Shown: in pieces, positions 1 through 8,651 of the stretch | Layout of the letters: the number at the start of each line of letters is the position of its first letter | Position numbering within the stretch: the first letter of the stretch is position 1 | From: Methanolobus sp. | Lineage (GTDB): Archaea > Halobacteriota > Methanosarcinia > Methanosarcinales > Methanosarcinaceae | Direction: 5' to 3' | Assembly: GCF_016278365.1 (NCBI RefSeq) | Contig: NZ_JADQBZ010000018.1 | Location: 25,173-89,172 of the forward strand | Length of the DNA stretch: 64,000 bases | Position numbers and translations under genes: made by a program | Notes under the pieces: generated by a model | What the model was told of the DNA's origin: nothing | Seen by the model: the letters and a program-made list of their open reading frames with translations, nothing else | Database searches by the model: none

Positions 1-1
1 C

Positions 2-286
2 AAAAGCAAGATATCAGAAAAGACCTTAAATCTCAAAAGGGCAATTGATTCTCTCAAAGAGGAACTAGAAGCAGTTGACTGGTATAATCAGAGAGCAGAT
101 GCCTGCACTGATGAGAACCTCAAGAAGATACTCATACATAATGCAAATGAAGAGAAAGAGCATGCAGCTATGATTCTTGAATGGATAAGGCAGAACGATG
201 AGGCTTTTGCCAAAGAGCTCAAAGAGTACCTCTTCAGTGATCAGAAAGATATAGCAGGTCTTGAGGAGGAGTCAACCACACATTAA
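2..286 (+). CDS. Encapsulin-type ferritin (EncFtn), 3' part
   Basis: The gene enters from before the window, so the start is missing; about 94 codons are visible. EncFtn proteins are short two-helix ferritins that form annular decamers and oxidise Fe(II), normally inside encapsulin shells. The visible part reads EELEAVDWYNQRADA, then NEEKEHAAMILEW, then a YLF segment. This pattern, with the glutamate in the first helix and the E-x2-H pair in the second, matches the ferroxidase motif known for the Rhodospirillum EncFtn. The C-terminus is short and acidic (EEESTTH) and shows no hydrophobic encapsulin-loading peptide. No shell gene follows, because the next gene is convergent. A shell gene could lie upstream outside the window. 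The family call is firm; compartment loading is unknown. Confidence 0.85.
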   Translation, partial: KSKISEKTLNLKRAIDSLKEELEAVDWYNQRADACTDENLKKILIHNANEEKEHAAMILEWIRQNDEAFAKELKEYLFSDQKDIAGLEEESTTH

Positions 287-559
287 GAGTGGGGATTCCC
301 ACTTTATTCATTTATGTGGTGCATTTTTTACAGCGCCAACTGTTATATACGGTAACGCTGTTAATGTGATATTATCGAGGTGCATGCCTTTTTCTACCAC
401 TCCCCAACCCCCACTCCCAACGACATGCACCTCAATTAAAGATTTTACATAGATGTCTTCCTAAATGTTGTATACCACTCTAAATAATATTTTGTGCTGC
501 TTTTAAAATCCTTATTAAAAAGGAAGTAATGTGTAAAAAAGAAAGAGTCTAAAGATCTT

Positions 560-1393
560 TCATGTTGGATTATTCCTGTTGTAAGGTGCTGCAGCCAGAG
601 TGGACAGACTGCTTGCTGCTATTGAGCGATATATTGGCTGAGTGGGTGCTAGCCATACAGCTCCGGTCCCTTCAAATGTCTGGAGGAGCCCTTCCCCTGA
701 GGTAAGCCGGCCTGCAATGCCTTTAGATGAACTTTCAACACTGAATTTTACGGAATCTGACCTTAAAAGTGCAAAATTGCCGTCAACCTGAAGCCTCTCG
801 TTGTTAAGGTTATATTTAAGTATCTCGCCCATAGGAACAGGGCTTTCCAGAACGCAGACTCCGGTACCACTTATCTTCGTCTGGAACCAGCCTTCTCCGC
901 CTAGCAGTCCAGCGGTGATGTTCTTCTGAGATGCTACGCCGATCTCCAGGCTTGATTGAGAACAGTAGAATATGCCTTTGTCAACAATGATGGAACCGTT
1001 ATCAAGATTCACTATGAGGAAGTGACTGAAACTGGGTTCAAGAAATACCTCACCCGTTCCCCTATAAAGAGGGTTGAAAGATGCTTCATTCGTGAGCTTT
1101 TTCTTTATCATCTTCTTTGCAAGACCGCCAACACCACCGATATTTGCATCGCATGTTATAGCACCTTTATGGAAATAGAGCGCTCCTGGCTCAACTATCA
1201 CACCGCTGTCTTTCAAAGTGACCTTAACTTGTTTCAGGGACATGCCTGCTTTCTGCGCATAATACAGATTCTTTGCAAGGGAGGGATCATCACTGCCTGT
1301 TAGAGAGTTGTATTGAAGGATCTCTACCTTGAAGTTATCCTTATCGACACTGTCAAGGACAGTCATGTTATTATAGTATTTTGTTTCTGTCAT
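560..1393 (-). CDS. AIM24 family protein
   Basis: A 277-residue protein of the AIM24/TIGR00266 beta-rich family. The function in prokaryotes is not established; the mitochondrial relative affects inner-membrane organisation. Family hallmarks seen here are glycine-rich strands and repeated phrases such as EPGALYFHKG, GEGWFQTKISGTG and GEGLLQTFEGTGAVWLAP, which form the double beta-stranded core. There is no signal peptide or membrane segment, so it is probably cytosolic. It stands alone, convergent with the ferritin gene. A very AT-rich stretch upstream at about 1440-1485 is a plausible promoter. The family assignment is secure but no reaction can be given. Confidence 0.85.
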   Translation of the reverse strand: MTETKYYNNMTVLDSVDKDNFKVEILQYNSLTGSDDPSLAKNLYYAQKAGMSLKQVKVTLKDSGVIVEPGALYFHKGAITCDANIGGVGGLAKKMIKKKLTNEASFNPLYRGTGEVFLEPSFSHFLIVNLDNGSIIVDKGIFYCSQSSLEIGVASQKNITAGLLGGEGWFQTKISGTGVCVLESPVPMGEILKYNLNNERLQVDGNFALLRSDSVKFSVESSSKGIAGRLTSGEGLLQTFEGTGAVWLAPTQPIYRSIAASSLSTLAAAPYNRNNPT

Positions 1394-1882
1394 AATTTCA
1401 CATCCGCAAAAAACAGCACCTCAAGCATAAAAAGCACTGTATATGAATATATTTAACATATATATTATATAAATATACTTGTAAATGCACTACCTTGTGA
1501 AGCCCTTTTTGCTTAAGTGAATGTTTAGCATGTCCTTTTTGCAGTCTTGTTCTGGATGGGGATCAGAAGCATAAAAAGCCTGATGCATTCAGTGAAGAGT
1601 GGTCACATTATGTGTGTGCCAACATATTAAAAAAATTCAACAGAGTATAATTTTATTTCACATCAAGACAACTTTCAGCATTGCAGTTTTCCCTGTAAAA
1701 TCCTTTTTTAGTGTAAGAAATATTAGTTCACTTGATTAACTTTCAGATAAGATGGTTCACATGTTAAGAGAAAATTGCCGCCTCTGAATTAAAAAAAGTG
1801 CACCTCTCCCGCCGGCAGGCGGCATGTTCCGCTAACATTGATATAAGAGATTCTTTCCGAGCTCAGAATGTTACAAATTCTC
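1394..1882. other. Intergenic region between two leftward genes
   Basis: About 490 bases without a convincing gene. The part next to the AIM24 gene (about 1440-1485) is almost pure A/T and probably carries its TATA element. Near 1809-1822 a short GC-rich inverted repeat (ccgcc-ggca-ggcgg) lies just beyond the 3' end of the GlcNAc-1-P transferase gene and may help end its transcript. Nothing else is recognised. Confidence 0.5.
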
Positions 1883-2863
1883 TTACATCCTTCCCGGAAG
1901 CATTATCCCCAGCAGGCAGAAGAGTCCTGTTACGGCGTACATTGCCCATGTTGCCTGTTTCTCACTGACATTGTAATAATATGGCAGCACCCATTTGAGT
2001 GTCAGGGGGTTAGGTACCTCCAGTGTGCCGTCCTCGCGGGTCTTGCCAAATTTTGCAACGGGAAACTTCATGGCTCTCCAGTAGGCGTACATCAGGAAGT
2101 TGACGGTATGGGGTATCAGCATTATGAACCCGCTTATTACAAAGCCCTGTATAACTATGAGCACGCCGATAGCAGCACCAATGGTCAGGGATCCTACATT
2201 GCCCCAGAATATCCGGGAGGGGTATCTGTCGTAGAGGAAGAATCCCAGTGTTGCTCCTGCTATGCACACAATGGCAAAGATATTCTCGACATCCCCGATA
2301 AGCGCAGACCTGATGATCAGCGAGATCAGGACAATGGTCGAGAGACCGGAAGCCAGGCCGTTGAAACCGGAGTGCATGTTCACCAGGTTGGAAGCTACAA
2401 GGACGAATGTGGGCACCACGAACTGCAGGTAGAGGATGCCTGTCTCAAAGTTGCCGATAGCCGGGAACACAAAGGCCGTGGTCGTTGCATACTGTATCAG
2501 GGGGTAGGAACAATAGTACATAAGCAGTAGCTTTGTCACCCTGCCGATATCTATCATATCGTCCAGTATCCCGAAAAGTCCAAAGAGTGCCACCACGATA
2601 AGAGCAACATAATTGGTCGTTGAGAACTTGAAAAAGAGAGTGTTCAGGGAGAAGCACACCATTGCCACAAGCAGTATGGCTATACCGCCCCTATCAGGGA
2701 CCATGGTGAGCTTCAGTTTGTAGTAGTCCTTTGCGAGAATCCCTTTTTCGGTCAGCTTCGTGATGAAATAGGGCATAGATATGTAAGTGGCAAAGAATGG
2801 CACCAGGAAACTACTTGCCAATACAGTGCCAAGGATCACGGAAGGGGAACTCATGTCCAGCAT
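1883..2863 (-). CDS. GlcNAc-1-phosphate transferase, MraY/GPT (AglH-like) family
   Basis: A polytopic membrane enzyme of the polyprenyl-phosphate sugar-1-phosphate transferase family. Archaeal members start N-glycan assembly by moving GlcNAc-1-P (or a related sugar phosphate) from UDP to dolichyl phosphate. Visible motifs are FGILDDMIDIG (the DDxxD metal site), NLVNMHSGFNGLASG (family signature N-x3-G-x-NGL) and YPSRIFWGNVGSL. Roughly ten hydrophobic segments are present. The reading frame extends to 2968, but the upstream 35 residues are Cys-rich and unlike the family. The first methionine before the first membrane helix, at 2863, gives 326 residues and is preferred; 2854 is also possible. 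It lies next to sugar nucleotide genes, which fits an initiating role. Exact sugar is inferred. Confidence 0.8.
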   Translation of the reverse strand: MLDMSSPSVILGTVLASSFLVPFFATYISMPYFITKLTEKGILAKDYYKLKLTMVPDRGGIAILLVAMVCFSLNTLFFKFSTTNYVALIVVALFGLFGILDDMIDIGRVTKLLLMYYCSYPLIQYATTTAFVFPAIGNFETGILYLQFVVPTFVLVASNLVNMHSGFNGLASGLSTIVLISLIIRSALIGDVENIFAIVCIAGATLGFFLYDRYPSRIFWGNVGSLTIGAAIGVLIVIQGFVISGFIMLIPHTVNFLMYAYWRAMKFPVAKFGKTREDGTLEVPNPLTLKWVLPYYYNVSEKQATWAMYAVTGLFCLLGIMLPGRM

Positions 2864-2986
2864 AACACAACACTCTTTTTCAGAAAAATTATTTTTTAAC
2901 TGTTCAGTTAAATGATTTGAACAACCTATACATGTATCATATATAATTTTTATGCTGCCTGGGTACACTTTCTGCCGAAGGGTTTT

Positions 2987-3009
2987 ATGATTCTCATCAT
3001 AATGATGAA
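2987..3009. promoter_or_regulatory. Overlapping palindromes, candidate operator
   Basis: ATGAT-TCTC-ATCAT at 2987-3000 is a perfect inverted repeat. ATCAT-A-ATGAT at 2996-3006 overlaps it. They lie between the divergent GlcNAc-1-P transferase and zinc-ribbon genes, just upstream of the TATA-like element at 3030. The position suits a repressor site, but the regulator is unknown. Confidence 0.4.
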
Positions 3010-3029
3010 CTTTTTACAATGTGCATATC

Positions 3030-3037
3030 TTTATATA
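3030..3037 (+). promoter_or_regulatory. TATA box for the zinc-ribbon gene
   Basis: The octamer tttatata fits an archaeal TATA box. Transcription would start near 3060, giving a leader of about 90 bases before the GTG start at 3149. A match by eye only. Confidence 0.4.
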
Positions 3038-3148
3038 GAAGGTAGTAACATACTCCAAGTTGAATAAGAACAATGGGTTATTGTCTATTCACTGGTGGTA
3101 TACAGCATCTATTGGGGCTGTATGGATCGAAGTTAATTGGTGGTCAAT

Positions 3149-3304
3149 GTGAAATTAGTGGAAACGAAATGTGCAACGTGTGGTAGTCCGATATATGTGT
3201 ATGAGGATTTTGTTCGTGAGAAGATGTATTGTACTCTTCACTGTATGATGTCCTCAGGCTCTGAATCGGTAAGCAGGAACAGACTGGAAGTATTGGCCGG
3301 CTGA
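3149..3304 (+). CDS. Small zinc-ribbon protein (51 aa)
   Basis: A short gene with a GTG start, preceded by GGTGG about four bases upstream. The product has two cysteine pairs: KCATCG near residues 8-12 and YCTLHC near residues 27-32. The spacing (C-x2-C, 16 residues, C-x3-C) is typical of a treble-clef or zinc-ribbon knuckle. The rest is charged and ends in LEVLAG. A T-rich tract at about 3335-3365 follows the stop and looks like an archaeal terminator. The metal ligand pattern and ribosome binding site argue for a real gene. The role is unknown; it could bind nucleic acid or a protein partner. Confidence 0.6.
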   Translation: MKLVETKCATCGSPIYVYEDFVREKMYCTLHCMMSSGSESVSRNRLEVLAG

Positions 3305-3383
3305 GATGGCCTTTCTTTGAACCTGTTCTTCTTTTAGCCTTTCTTTTTAGTCTCTTTTTTTAGTTTGCAGTTCAACATTAATA

Positions 3384-3390
3384 TTTTATA
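3384..3390 (+). promoter_or_regulatory. TATA box of the epimerase gene
   Basis: ttttata is centred about 25 bases before the ATG at 3412, the spacing expected between an archaeal TATA box and the transcription start. There is no ribosome binding site before the ATG, so the mRNA is probably leaderless. Confidence 0.5.
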
Positions 3391-3411
3391 ATTCTTCCTG
3401 TATTAACCTAC

Positions 3412-4332
3412 ATGGAAAAAATTCTGATCACAGGTGGTCTGGGGCAGATCGGAAGTTACCTGGTGGACATGCTTCACTTAAACTCACAGGTGACAGTATT
3501 GGATAATATGTCTTCCGGCAGCAGTTATGTTGTCCCTGAAGGTGTACGTCTTGTAAAAGAGGATATCCTTTCCCCTATAGCCCGGAACCTGGCGTCTGAT
3601 CATGATGTGGTGATACACACCGCAGCCCAGATAAGTGTCGTGCGCTCCATGCAGGAGCCTGTTTTCGACGCTCAGAACAATGTATTTGGCACTCTCAACC
3701 TGCTTGAAGGCGCACGGCTTGGGGATGTAAGGAAGTTCATTTACATCAGCTCGGCTGCAGTGTACGGTAACCCCCGGTATCTCCCAATAGACGAGGAACA
3801 TCCCCAGGATCCCATGTCTCCTTACGGTGCAAGCAAGTTATGCGGTGAAAAGTACTGCACCATGTACCATCGCGCCTATGGTCTTCCGGCTGTCTGCATA
3901 AGACCTTTTAACATCTACAGCCCGCGTCAGGACCCATCTAACCCTTATTCCGGTGTAATCTCCAAATTCATCAGCAGGGTAAGCCAGAATCTCCCTCCCA
4001 TAATCTTTGGAGACGGCTCACAGACAAGGGATTTTGTGTCTGCCCATGACGTTGTCAATATGATCTCCCTGCTCATGGGCGATGAACGTTCCGAAGGTAA
4101 AGTGTTCAACATTGGCACAGGCATAAGTACACGAATCGATGAACTTGCCGGGATGGTAGTGGATGCCTTTGGCTCAGATACCGGCATAGAGTTCAGGGAC
4201 CCGGTGCAAGGCGATATCAAAGACAGCTATTCCGATATCTCCCGGGCGAAACAAGTAGGTTACTCCCCGAAAGTGAATCTGCGCAGTGGACTTCTCGAGA
4301 TTATAGAAGCGCAAAAGCCGGGTCAGGTATAG
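3412..4332 (+). CDS. NAD-dependent sugar epimerase/dehydratase (GalE-like SDR)
   Basis: A 306-residue extended short-chain dehydrogenase acting on nucleotide sugars. The N-terminal GGLGQIG (residues 8-14) is the NAD-binding glycine motif. ISSAAVYG and YGASK give the Ser and Tyr-x3-Lys catalytic residues, and RPFNIYSPRQDP is the usual substrate-side motif. The closest functional types are UDP-glucose or UDP-GlcNAc 4-epimerases. Length is normal for the family. It sits beside the GlcNAc-1-P transferase and the WbpA/B/E/D operon, so it most likely supplies a sugar for the surface glycan. It has its own promoter and seems leaderless. Substrate is inferred only. Confidence 0.85.
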   Translation: MEKILITGGLGQIGSYLVDMLHLNSQVTVLDNMSSGSSYVVPEGVRLVKEDILSPIARNLASDHDVVIHTAAQISVVRSMQEPVFDAQNNVFGTLNLLEGARLGDVRKFIYISSAAVYGNPRYLPIDEEHPQDPMSPYGASKLCGEKYCTMYHRAYGLPAVCIRPFNIYSPRQDPSNPYSGVISKFISRVSQNLPPIIFGDGSQTRDFVSAHDVVNMISLLMGDERSEGKVFNIGTGISTRIDELAGMVVDAFGSDTGIEFRDPVQGDIKDSYSDISRAKQVGYSPKVNLRSGLLEIIEAQKPGQV

Positions 4333-4480
4333 GCCAGTACGGGCAATATCGGTGATAAGACCCTGTAAAGTACGGAAAGATGTGGGCAAAAAAATAGTAG
4401 AATGAGGATAAAATATGGGGAAAATAAGGGCAAAATGCGGGATAATTATTTCAACATTAAGCCTGTTTATCTAGTATCCT

Positions 4481-5089
4481 ATGCCAAGCCTATTAGAGAA
4501 TAAACTGGTCGCCCGGATAGTGCTTTGGGTGCTTCTCCTGGTAAGGGGTTTCCTTAACATCGTTGACAAGGTATTGAGGTTTGACTACCGGAACAACAAG
4601 AAGTACATCTTCCTGTCAATTACCATTGCCTATGCTGCAATGATATTCTACCTGTCATCAAGGTCTGACATTCAGGTGCCTACGCACATATTCAAGATAC
4701 CTCTGATGTATGCCATCCAGGATTTCCTTGAGGGTTCAGGTATCTATTTTGTCACAGATCTTGTGGAATACGCCTATCTCCATAAGGACAAGGTTGCCCA
4801 CATGTTCCTCTACTTTGGCCTTGGTGTTTTTCTGCATATGACCTTCAGGAACTCGGATAATCCGGTCATGAGAAAGTATGCTGCTCCTTTTTCCTTTATT
4901 GTGGGAATCCTTTATGGGATAAGCGACGAGATCCACCAGACATATGTGCCGGGGCGTACAGGCAATATACACGACCTGTTTGCGAACGGCCTTGGTCTCT
5001 TACTGGCCCAGATAATTCTCCTGTCGCTTATACTCTGGGGTCTGCAGGAAAGAAGAAAAAGAAAGCACAAAAAAGAAAGCACCGATTAG
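4481..5089 (+). CDS. VanZ-like family membrane protein
   Basis: A 202-residue protein with about four or five membrane segments. The VanZ-like hallmarks are visible: YLSSRSDIQVP after the first helix, DKVAHMFLYFGLG, then GISDEIHQTYVPGRTGNIHDLFANGLG. VanZ itself is linked to teicoplanin resistance; in archaea the family's role is unknown. A basic KERRKRKHKKES-type tail follows the last helix. It lies between glycan genes. Its TAG stop overlaps the TAA stop of the convergent nucleotide-sugar dehydrogenase by two bases, so the two transcripts must run into one another. Confidence 0.8.
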   Translation: MPSLLENKLVARIVLWVLLLVRGFLNIVDKVLRFDYRNNKKYIFLSITIAYAAMIFYLSSRSDIQVPTHIFKIPLMYAIQDFLEGSGIYFVTDLVEYAYLHKDKVAHMFLYFGLGVFLHMTFRNSDNPVMRKYAAPFSFIVGILYGISDEIHQTYVPGRTGNIHDLFANGLGLLLAQIILLSLILWGLQERRKRKHKKESTD

Positions 5090-6537
5090 GTGCTTAGCTC
5101 AACTGCTTTTTTTACTGCATGCTGGTTCTTGTCACCGCGGCCTATGCCCTTGTAGACAAAGCCGGCATCAATGAACCTGTCCGGGTTGATGACATTCCTG
5201 CCGTCTATTATCACCGGGTTGCTCTTGCCTGTCAGAGCTTTCAGTCTCTCCGGATCAAGACCGAAGTATTCCTTATGGCCGGTAAGTACCACAACGGCAT
5301 CCGCTCCCTTTAAAACTTCCTCTATATCCTTGTGTATCTCCACATCGGGATACTGGAGTACGTGAGGGTCATGTACGACGACCTGTGCCCCCGCATCAAC
5401 GGCCATGTCCCTGTAAGGCTCTGAAGGCGGGTTGCGTGCATCATCCGAGTCGTTTATGAATGCCCATCCAAGCATCGCTATCTTTGAGCCTTTCACTTTT
5501 CTGTTAACTCTTCCCAGGGCTGCTTCCGTAAGGTTGTACATGTGCACCGGCATGAAGTCATTCACCCTTCTTGCAAGCACATAGATAGACTCAGCATCAG
5601 CAGGATAGTCAAGCGGCTCCTGGCCAAGCTTTACACCGCGCTCAAGGTGATAGGTATCCTTGGTCAGGCAGTGTCCACCCACACCGGCACCTGGATAGAG
5701 TATGGCCCTGGTGATGCCCTCACCCTTGAGGCTGTCAATACCTGCCCTGACATCGTATACATTGATCCCCATAGCCTCGCAGTAAAGTGCAAGCTGGTTG
5801 GCAGCTGCGATCTGGAGATCCCTGAAAGTGTTCTCTGCAGTCTTTGTGACCTCAGCAGCAGTTGCGGACATAGGGATCACCTTTCCCTTTGTCAGGACCG
5901 GGGAATACAGCTCGACCGATCTCTGTGTGCTGGGAGCATCGATACCGCCTACAATGCGGTCGTGTTCCTGGATATTGCGTAGCAGCCTGCCGACCATTAC
6001 TCTTTCGGGAGCGTGGGCAAGTGCGAAGTCCTCGCCTGCCACAAGACCGGATTCTTCCTCCAGTATCTCACGGCCCATGCCGTCAGTTGTTCCCGGTGTG
6101 ATGGTTGACTCAAGCACCACAAGCATGCCTGGTCTCAGGTATTTCCCTACATTGCGTATGCCGTCCTTCAGGGCTCCGAAGTCCGGCTCAAGGGCCTTTG
6201 AGTCTGCGAATGGTGTCTGGATCGCAAGCGTAACTGCATCCAGCTCTGCTATCCTTGAGAAATCCGAGGTGCACTCGAATTTGCCTGCCCTGACAACCTT
6301 TGCCAGAAGATCTTCAAGTCCCGGCTCCTCTCCCTTAAGCGGGCTCTCCCCACGGTTTAGCATATCTATTTTATAACCCGACGAAGAAGAAGCTCTCTGG
6401 AATCCCAGGACATGGTCGAACATGTCCGAATCGGCAAACAATGCTGCTGCCGGAATACCCACATATCCCATACCTATAACCCCGATCTTCTTTATAGGGC
6501 CTCTTTCCTTTAAAATATTTTCAAGTTTACTGCTCAT
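5086..6537 (-). CDS. wbpA: Nucleotide sugar dehydrogenase, WbpA-type (UDP-GlcNAc 6-dehydrogenase)
   Basis: Oxidises the C6 alcohol of a UDP-N-acetylhexosamine to the uronic acid with two NAD+. The Rossmann motif is IGVIGMGYVGIP; GAGVGGHCLTKDTY holds the catalytic cysteine (Cys290 from the chosen start); the third domain has MLGWAFINDSDDARNPPS. The frame stays open to 6663, but the upstream 42 residues overlap the preceding operon gene and are not conserved in type, so MSSKLEN at 6537 is taken as the start (483 residues). It is the last gene of the leftward four-gene operon, 52 bases behind the Gfo/Idh/MocA gene. WecC-like ManNAc dehydrogenase activity is an alternative, but the company of WbpB/E/D homologues favours UDP-GlcNAc. 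Confidence 0.85.
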   Translation of the reverse strand: MSSKLENILKERGPIKKIGVIGMGYVGIPAAALFADSDMFDHVLGFQRASSSSGYKIDMLNRGESPLKGEEPGLEDLLAKVVRAGKFECTSDFSRIAELDAVTLAIQTPFADSKALEPDFGALKDGIRNVGKYLRPGMLVVLESTITPGTTDGMGREILEEESGLVAGEDFALAHAPERVMVGRLLRNIQEHDRIVGGIDAPSTQRSVELYSPVLTKGKVIPMSATAAEVTKTAENTFRDLQIAAANQLALYCEAMGINVYDVRAGIDSLKGEGITRAILYPGAGVGGHCLTKDTYHLERGVKLGQEPLDYPADAESIYVLARRVNDFMPVHMYNLTEAALGRVNRKVKGSKIAMLGWAFINDSDDARNPPSEPYRDMAVDAGAQVVVHDPHVLQYPDVEIHKDIEEVLKGADAVVVLTGHKEYFGLDPERLKALTGKSNPVIIDGRNVINPDRFIDAGFVYKGIGRGDKNQHAVKKAVELST

Positions 6538-6589
6538 AGTATCACGTGTACTTTCAGTTAAATTAATAATATGATCATCAGACCTGCTT

Positions 6590-7522
6590 TCAGATCTGTA
6601 TAAGTTGCTTCTCTTTATAGGACCTGATCGCAGACAGCCCGACCTGGAGAGCATGCATACCATCCTCGCCTGCAGGATATGGTTGCGTCTGATTCTTTAT
6701 GCAATCCATGAAATGTTCAAGCTCGTTCCTGAGTGGCTCTCTCTGTTCTATTTTGGCTCTTCTCACCCAGCCGCTGTCATGGAGCTCCACGGTCTGGTCA
6801 ACATAGTCCAGGTAGGCGACTCCCTTGACACCTACGGCCGTAAGTTTCCTTACTTTGTGCGGGGTGAGCCAGTTAACCTCCACAAGCCCTGAGAACTCAT
6901 TATCAAAACGCATGTGTATCGTTGCATGGTCTTCCATTGAGTGGATGTCGGCTCCTGCCACTGCATATACCTGGTTAGCGTGCCTGTTATAGAGATAGGA
7001 TATCACATCAATGTCATGCACCCCTATATCGAGGATGACTCCCACATCCCTTATCCTGGGATTATATGGACCAACTCTGGTTGTGGAAATGGACACTATC
7101 TTTCCCAGCAACCCTGAATCGACTATTTCCTTGAGCCTGATGACTGCCGGATTGAAGCGCTCGATATGGCCGACCATGACAAAACGCTTGTGTTCCTTTG
7201 CGGCGCTGACGATGGCCTCTGCGTTCTCTACGCTGTCTGCGATAGGTTTCTCCACCAGCACATGCGCACCTGCCTCAATAGCATCAATAGCTACCTGACG
7301 ATGCATCCGGGTTGGCACAACGATGCTTACGGCATCCAGTCCTTTTGCCAGCAGCTGTTTGTAATCCGTGAACGCTTCGGTAGAGTACTCTTTTGCAAGC
7401 CCGCCCACAAGGTTCTGATCAATGTCAGAGATACCTACAAGCTCCACACCCGGCATCTCGCTGTATATCCTGATATGGTTCTTTCCCATTGCTCCTGCGC
7501 CAATGACTCCGGCTCTGATCAC
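6590..7522 (-). CDS. wbpB: Gfo/Idh/MocA oxidoreductase, WbpB-like
   Basis: A 310-residue NAD(P)-dependent oxidoreductase. In the WbpA/B/E/D pathway this enzyme oxidises the 3-hydroxyl of UDP-GlcNAcA to a 3-keto sugar for the following transamination. The N-terminal GVIGAGAMGKNH is the nucleotide-binding loop and HVLVEKPIAD carries the conserved EKP lysine. The second domain contains VILDIGVHDIDVISYL with the family's aspartate/histidine pair. Its start overlaps the stop of the aminotransferase gene by four bases, a sign of translational coupling. The next gene, the dehydrogenase, follows after 52 bases. The family call is firm; the substrate comes from context. Confidence 0.85.
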   Translation of the reverse strand: MIRAGVIGAGAMGKNHIRIYSEMPGVELVGISDIDQNLVGGLAKEYSTEAFTDYKQLLAKGLDAVSIVVPTRMHRQVAIDAIEAGAHVLVEKPIADSVENAEAIVSAAKEHKRFVMVGHIERFNPAVIRLKEIVDSGLLGKIVSISTTRVGPYNPRIRDVGVILDIGVHDIDVISYLYNRHANQVYAVAGADIHSMEDHATIHMRFDNEFSGLVEVNWLTPHKVRKLTAVGVKGVAYLDYVDQTVELHDSGWVRRAKIEQREPLRNELEHFMDCIKNQTQPYPAGEDGMHALQVGLSAIRSYKEKQLIQI

Positions 7523-8601
7523 CTTTTACCACTCCATTCCTTTATACTGCTTATAATATGATTGATATCCTCCTCTGCAAGCTGCGGATGTACCGGCAGT
7601 GAGAGGACTTCCCGGCTGGCCTTTTCAGATATGGGCATGCTGTCTGTATAACCCAGGTCCTGATAGTAGGGCTGCCTGTGTATGGGTATGGGATAGTGTA
7701 TGCCTGTACCTATGCCTTTATCGTTAAGGTAAGCTGCAAGATCGTCCCTTCTTGTCGTACGCACAGTGTACTGGTGGAAGACATGGCCGCACCCGTTCCT
7801 TACCGTCGGGCATGTAATGTTCTCTACATCCTGCAACCCTTTTGTCAGGCTTTCTGCATTCTGCTGTCGCTGTACTGTATACCTGTCCAGTTTCTGCAGC
7901 TGCACCAGGCCGATAGCTGCACAGATATCTGTCATGCGCAGGTTATATCCAAGCATCTCGTGCAGGTAGCGCTGTGCGGAACCATGGGCACGGATCATAC
8001 GGGCTTTTTCAGCGACATCTTTGCTGTTGGTCGTGAGCATGCCGCCTTCGCTGGTGGTCATGTTCTTGGTAGGATAAAAGCTGAAAGCTCCTGTGCCAAA
8101 GGAACCGACCTTCTTTCCCCCGAAAGTGGCTCCGTGGGACTGACATGCATCCTCAATGAGCAATAGATGCCTGTCTTCCGCTATTTCCCGGATAGCATCC
8201 ATCTCAGCGGGATGGCCGTACAGGTGGACGGGCATTATGGCCTTTGTCCTGGGACCTATCTTTTCGGCCATGAGGTCCGGATCGATGTTAAACGTCTCAG
8301 GTTCGATATCTGCAAAGACCGGCGTTGCACCGGTGAACAGTACGGCATTTGCAGTTGCTATGAAACTGAAGGGGCTTGTGATCACCTCGTCCCCCTTACC
8401 AATGCCATGGGCCAGCAGGGCTGCATGCAGGGCAGCAGTCCCCGAGTTCACTGCAACAGCGTGTTCGACACCGTTGTATTCTGCGAAGGCCTGTTCGAAA
8501 TCGGCAACGCGCTGTCCCTGGGCTATCATGCCCGAGCGCAGTACGTCACTGACTGCCTCTATCTCGGCTTCGTCAAGTTGCGGCTTTGCTACAAGTATCA
8601 T
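7519..8601 (-). CDS. wbpE: DegT/DnrJ/EryC1/StrS aminotransferase, WbpE-like
   Basis: A 360-residue PLP enzyme that would transfer an amino group from glutamate to the 3-keto sugar nucleotide. Family motifs: VAVNSGTAALHAAL, FIATANAVLFTGATPVFADIE, LLLIEDACQSHGA, and SFYPTKNMTTSEGG with the PLP lysine at residue 179. The C-terminal part has HVFHQYTVR and GIHYPIPIHRQPYY, typical of sugar aminotransferases. It is the second gene of the leftward operon: the acyltransferase gene lies 50 bases upstream and the oxidoreductase overlaps its end. Length is normal. The WbpE role is inferred from the set of four neighbours. Confidence 0.88.
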   Translation of the reverse strand: MILVAKPQLDEAEIEAVSDVLRSGMIAQGQRVADFEQAFAEYNGVEHAVAVNSGTAALHAALLAHGIGKGDEVITSPFSFIATANAVLFTGATPVFADIEPETFNIDPDLMAEKIGPRTKAIMPVHLYGHPAEMDAIREIAEDRHLLLIEDACQSHGATFGGKKVGSFGTGAFSFYPTKNMTTSEGGMLTTNSKDVAEKARMIRAHGSAQRYLHEMLGYNLRMTDICAAIGLVQLQKLDRYTVQRQQNAESLTKGLQDVENITCPTVRNGCGHVFHQYTVRTTRRDDLAAYLNDKGIGTGIHYPIPIHRQPYYQDLGYTDSMPISEKASREVLSLPVHPQLAEEDINHIISSIKEWSGKR

Positions 8602-8651
8602 GGTATCACTAAAGGTTTACAAGTTTGTAATTAACACTAACTAACGCTAAG

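Noticed and set aside
1868..2530. A 220-codon frame opposite the GlcNAc-1-P transferase gene.
   Set aside because: It is the mirror of a membrane-protein gene with clear family motifs, and its own peptide shows no domain.
3073..3183. A 36-codon ATG frame (MGYCLFTGG...) overlapping the zinc-ribbon gene start.
   Set aside because: The peptide has no cysteine pairing or family pattern, and the overlapping frame has a better site and metal-binding motif.
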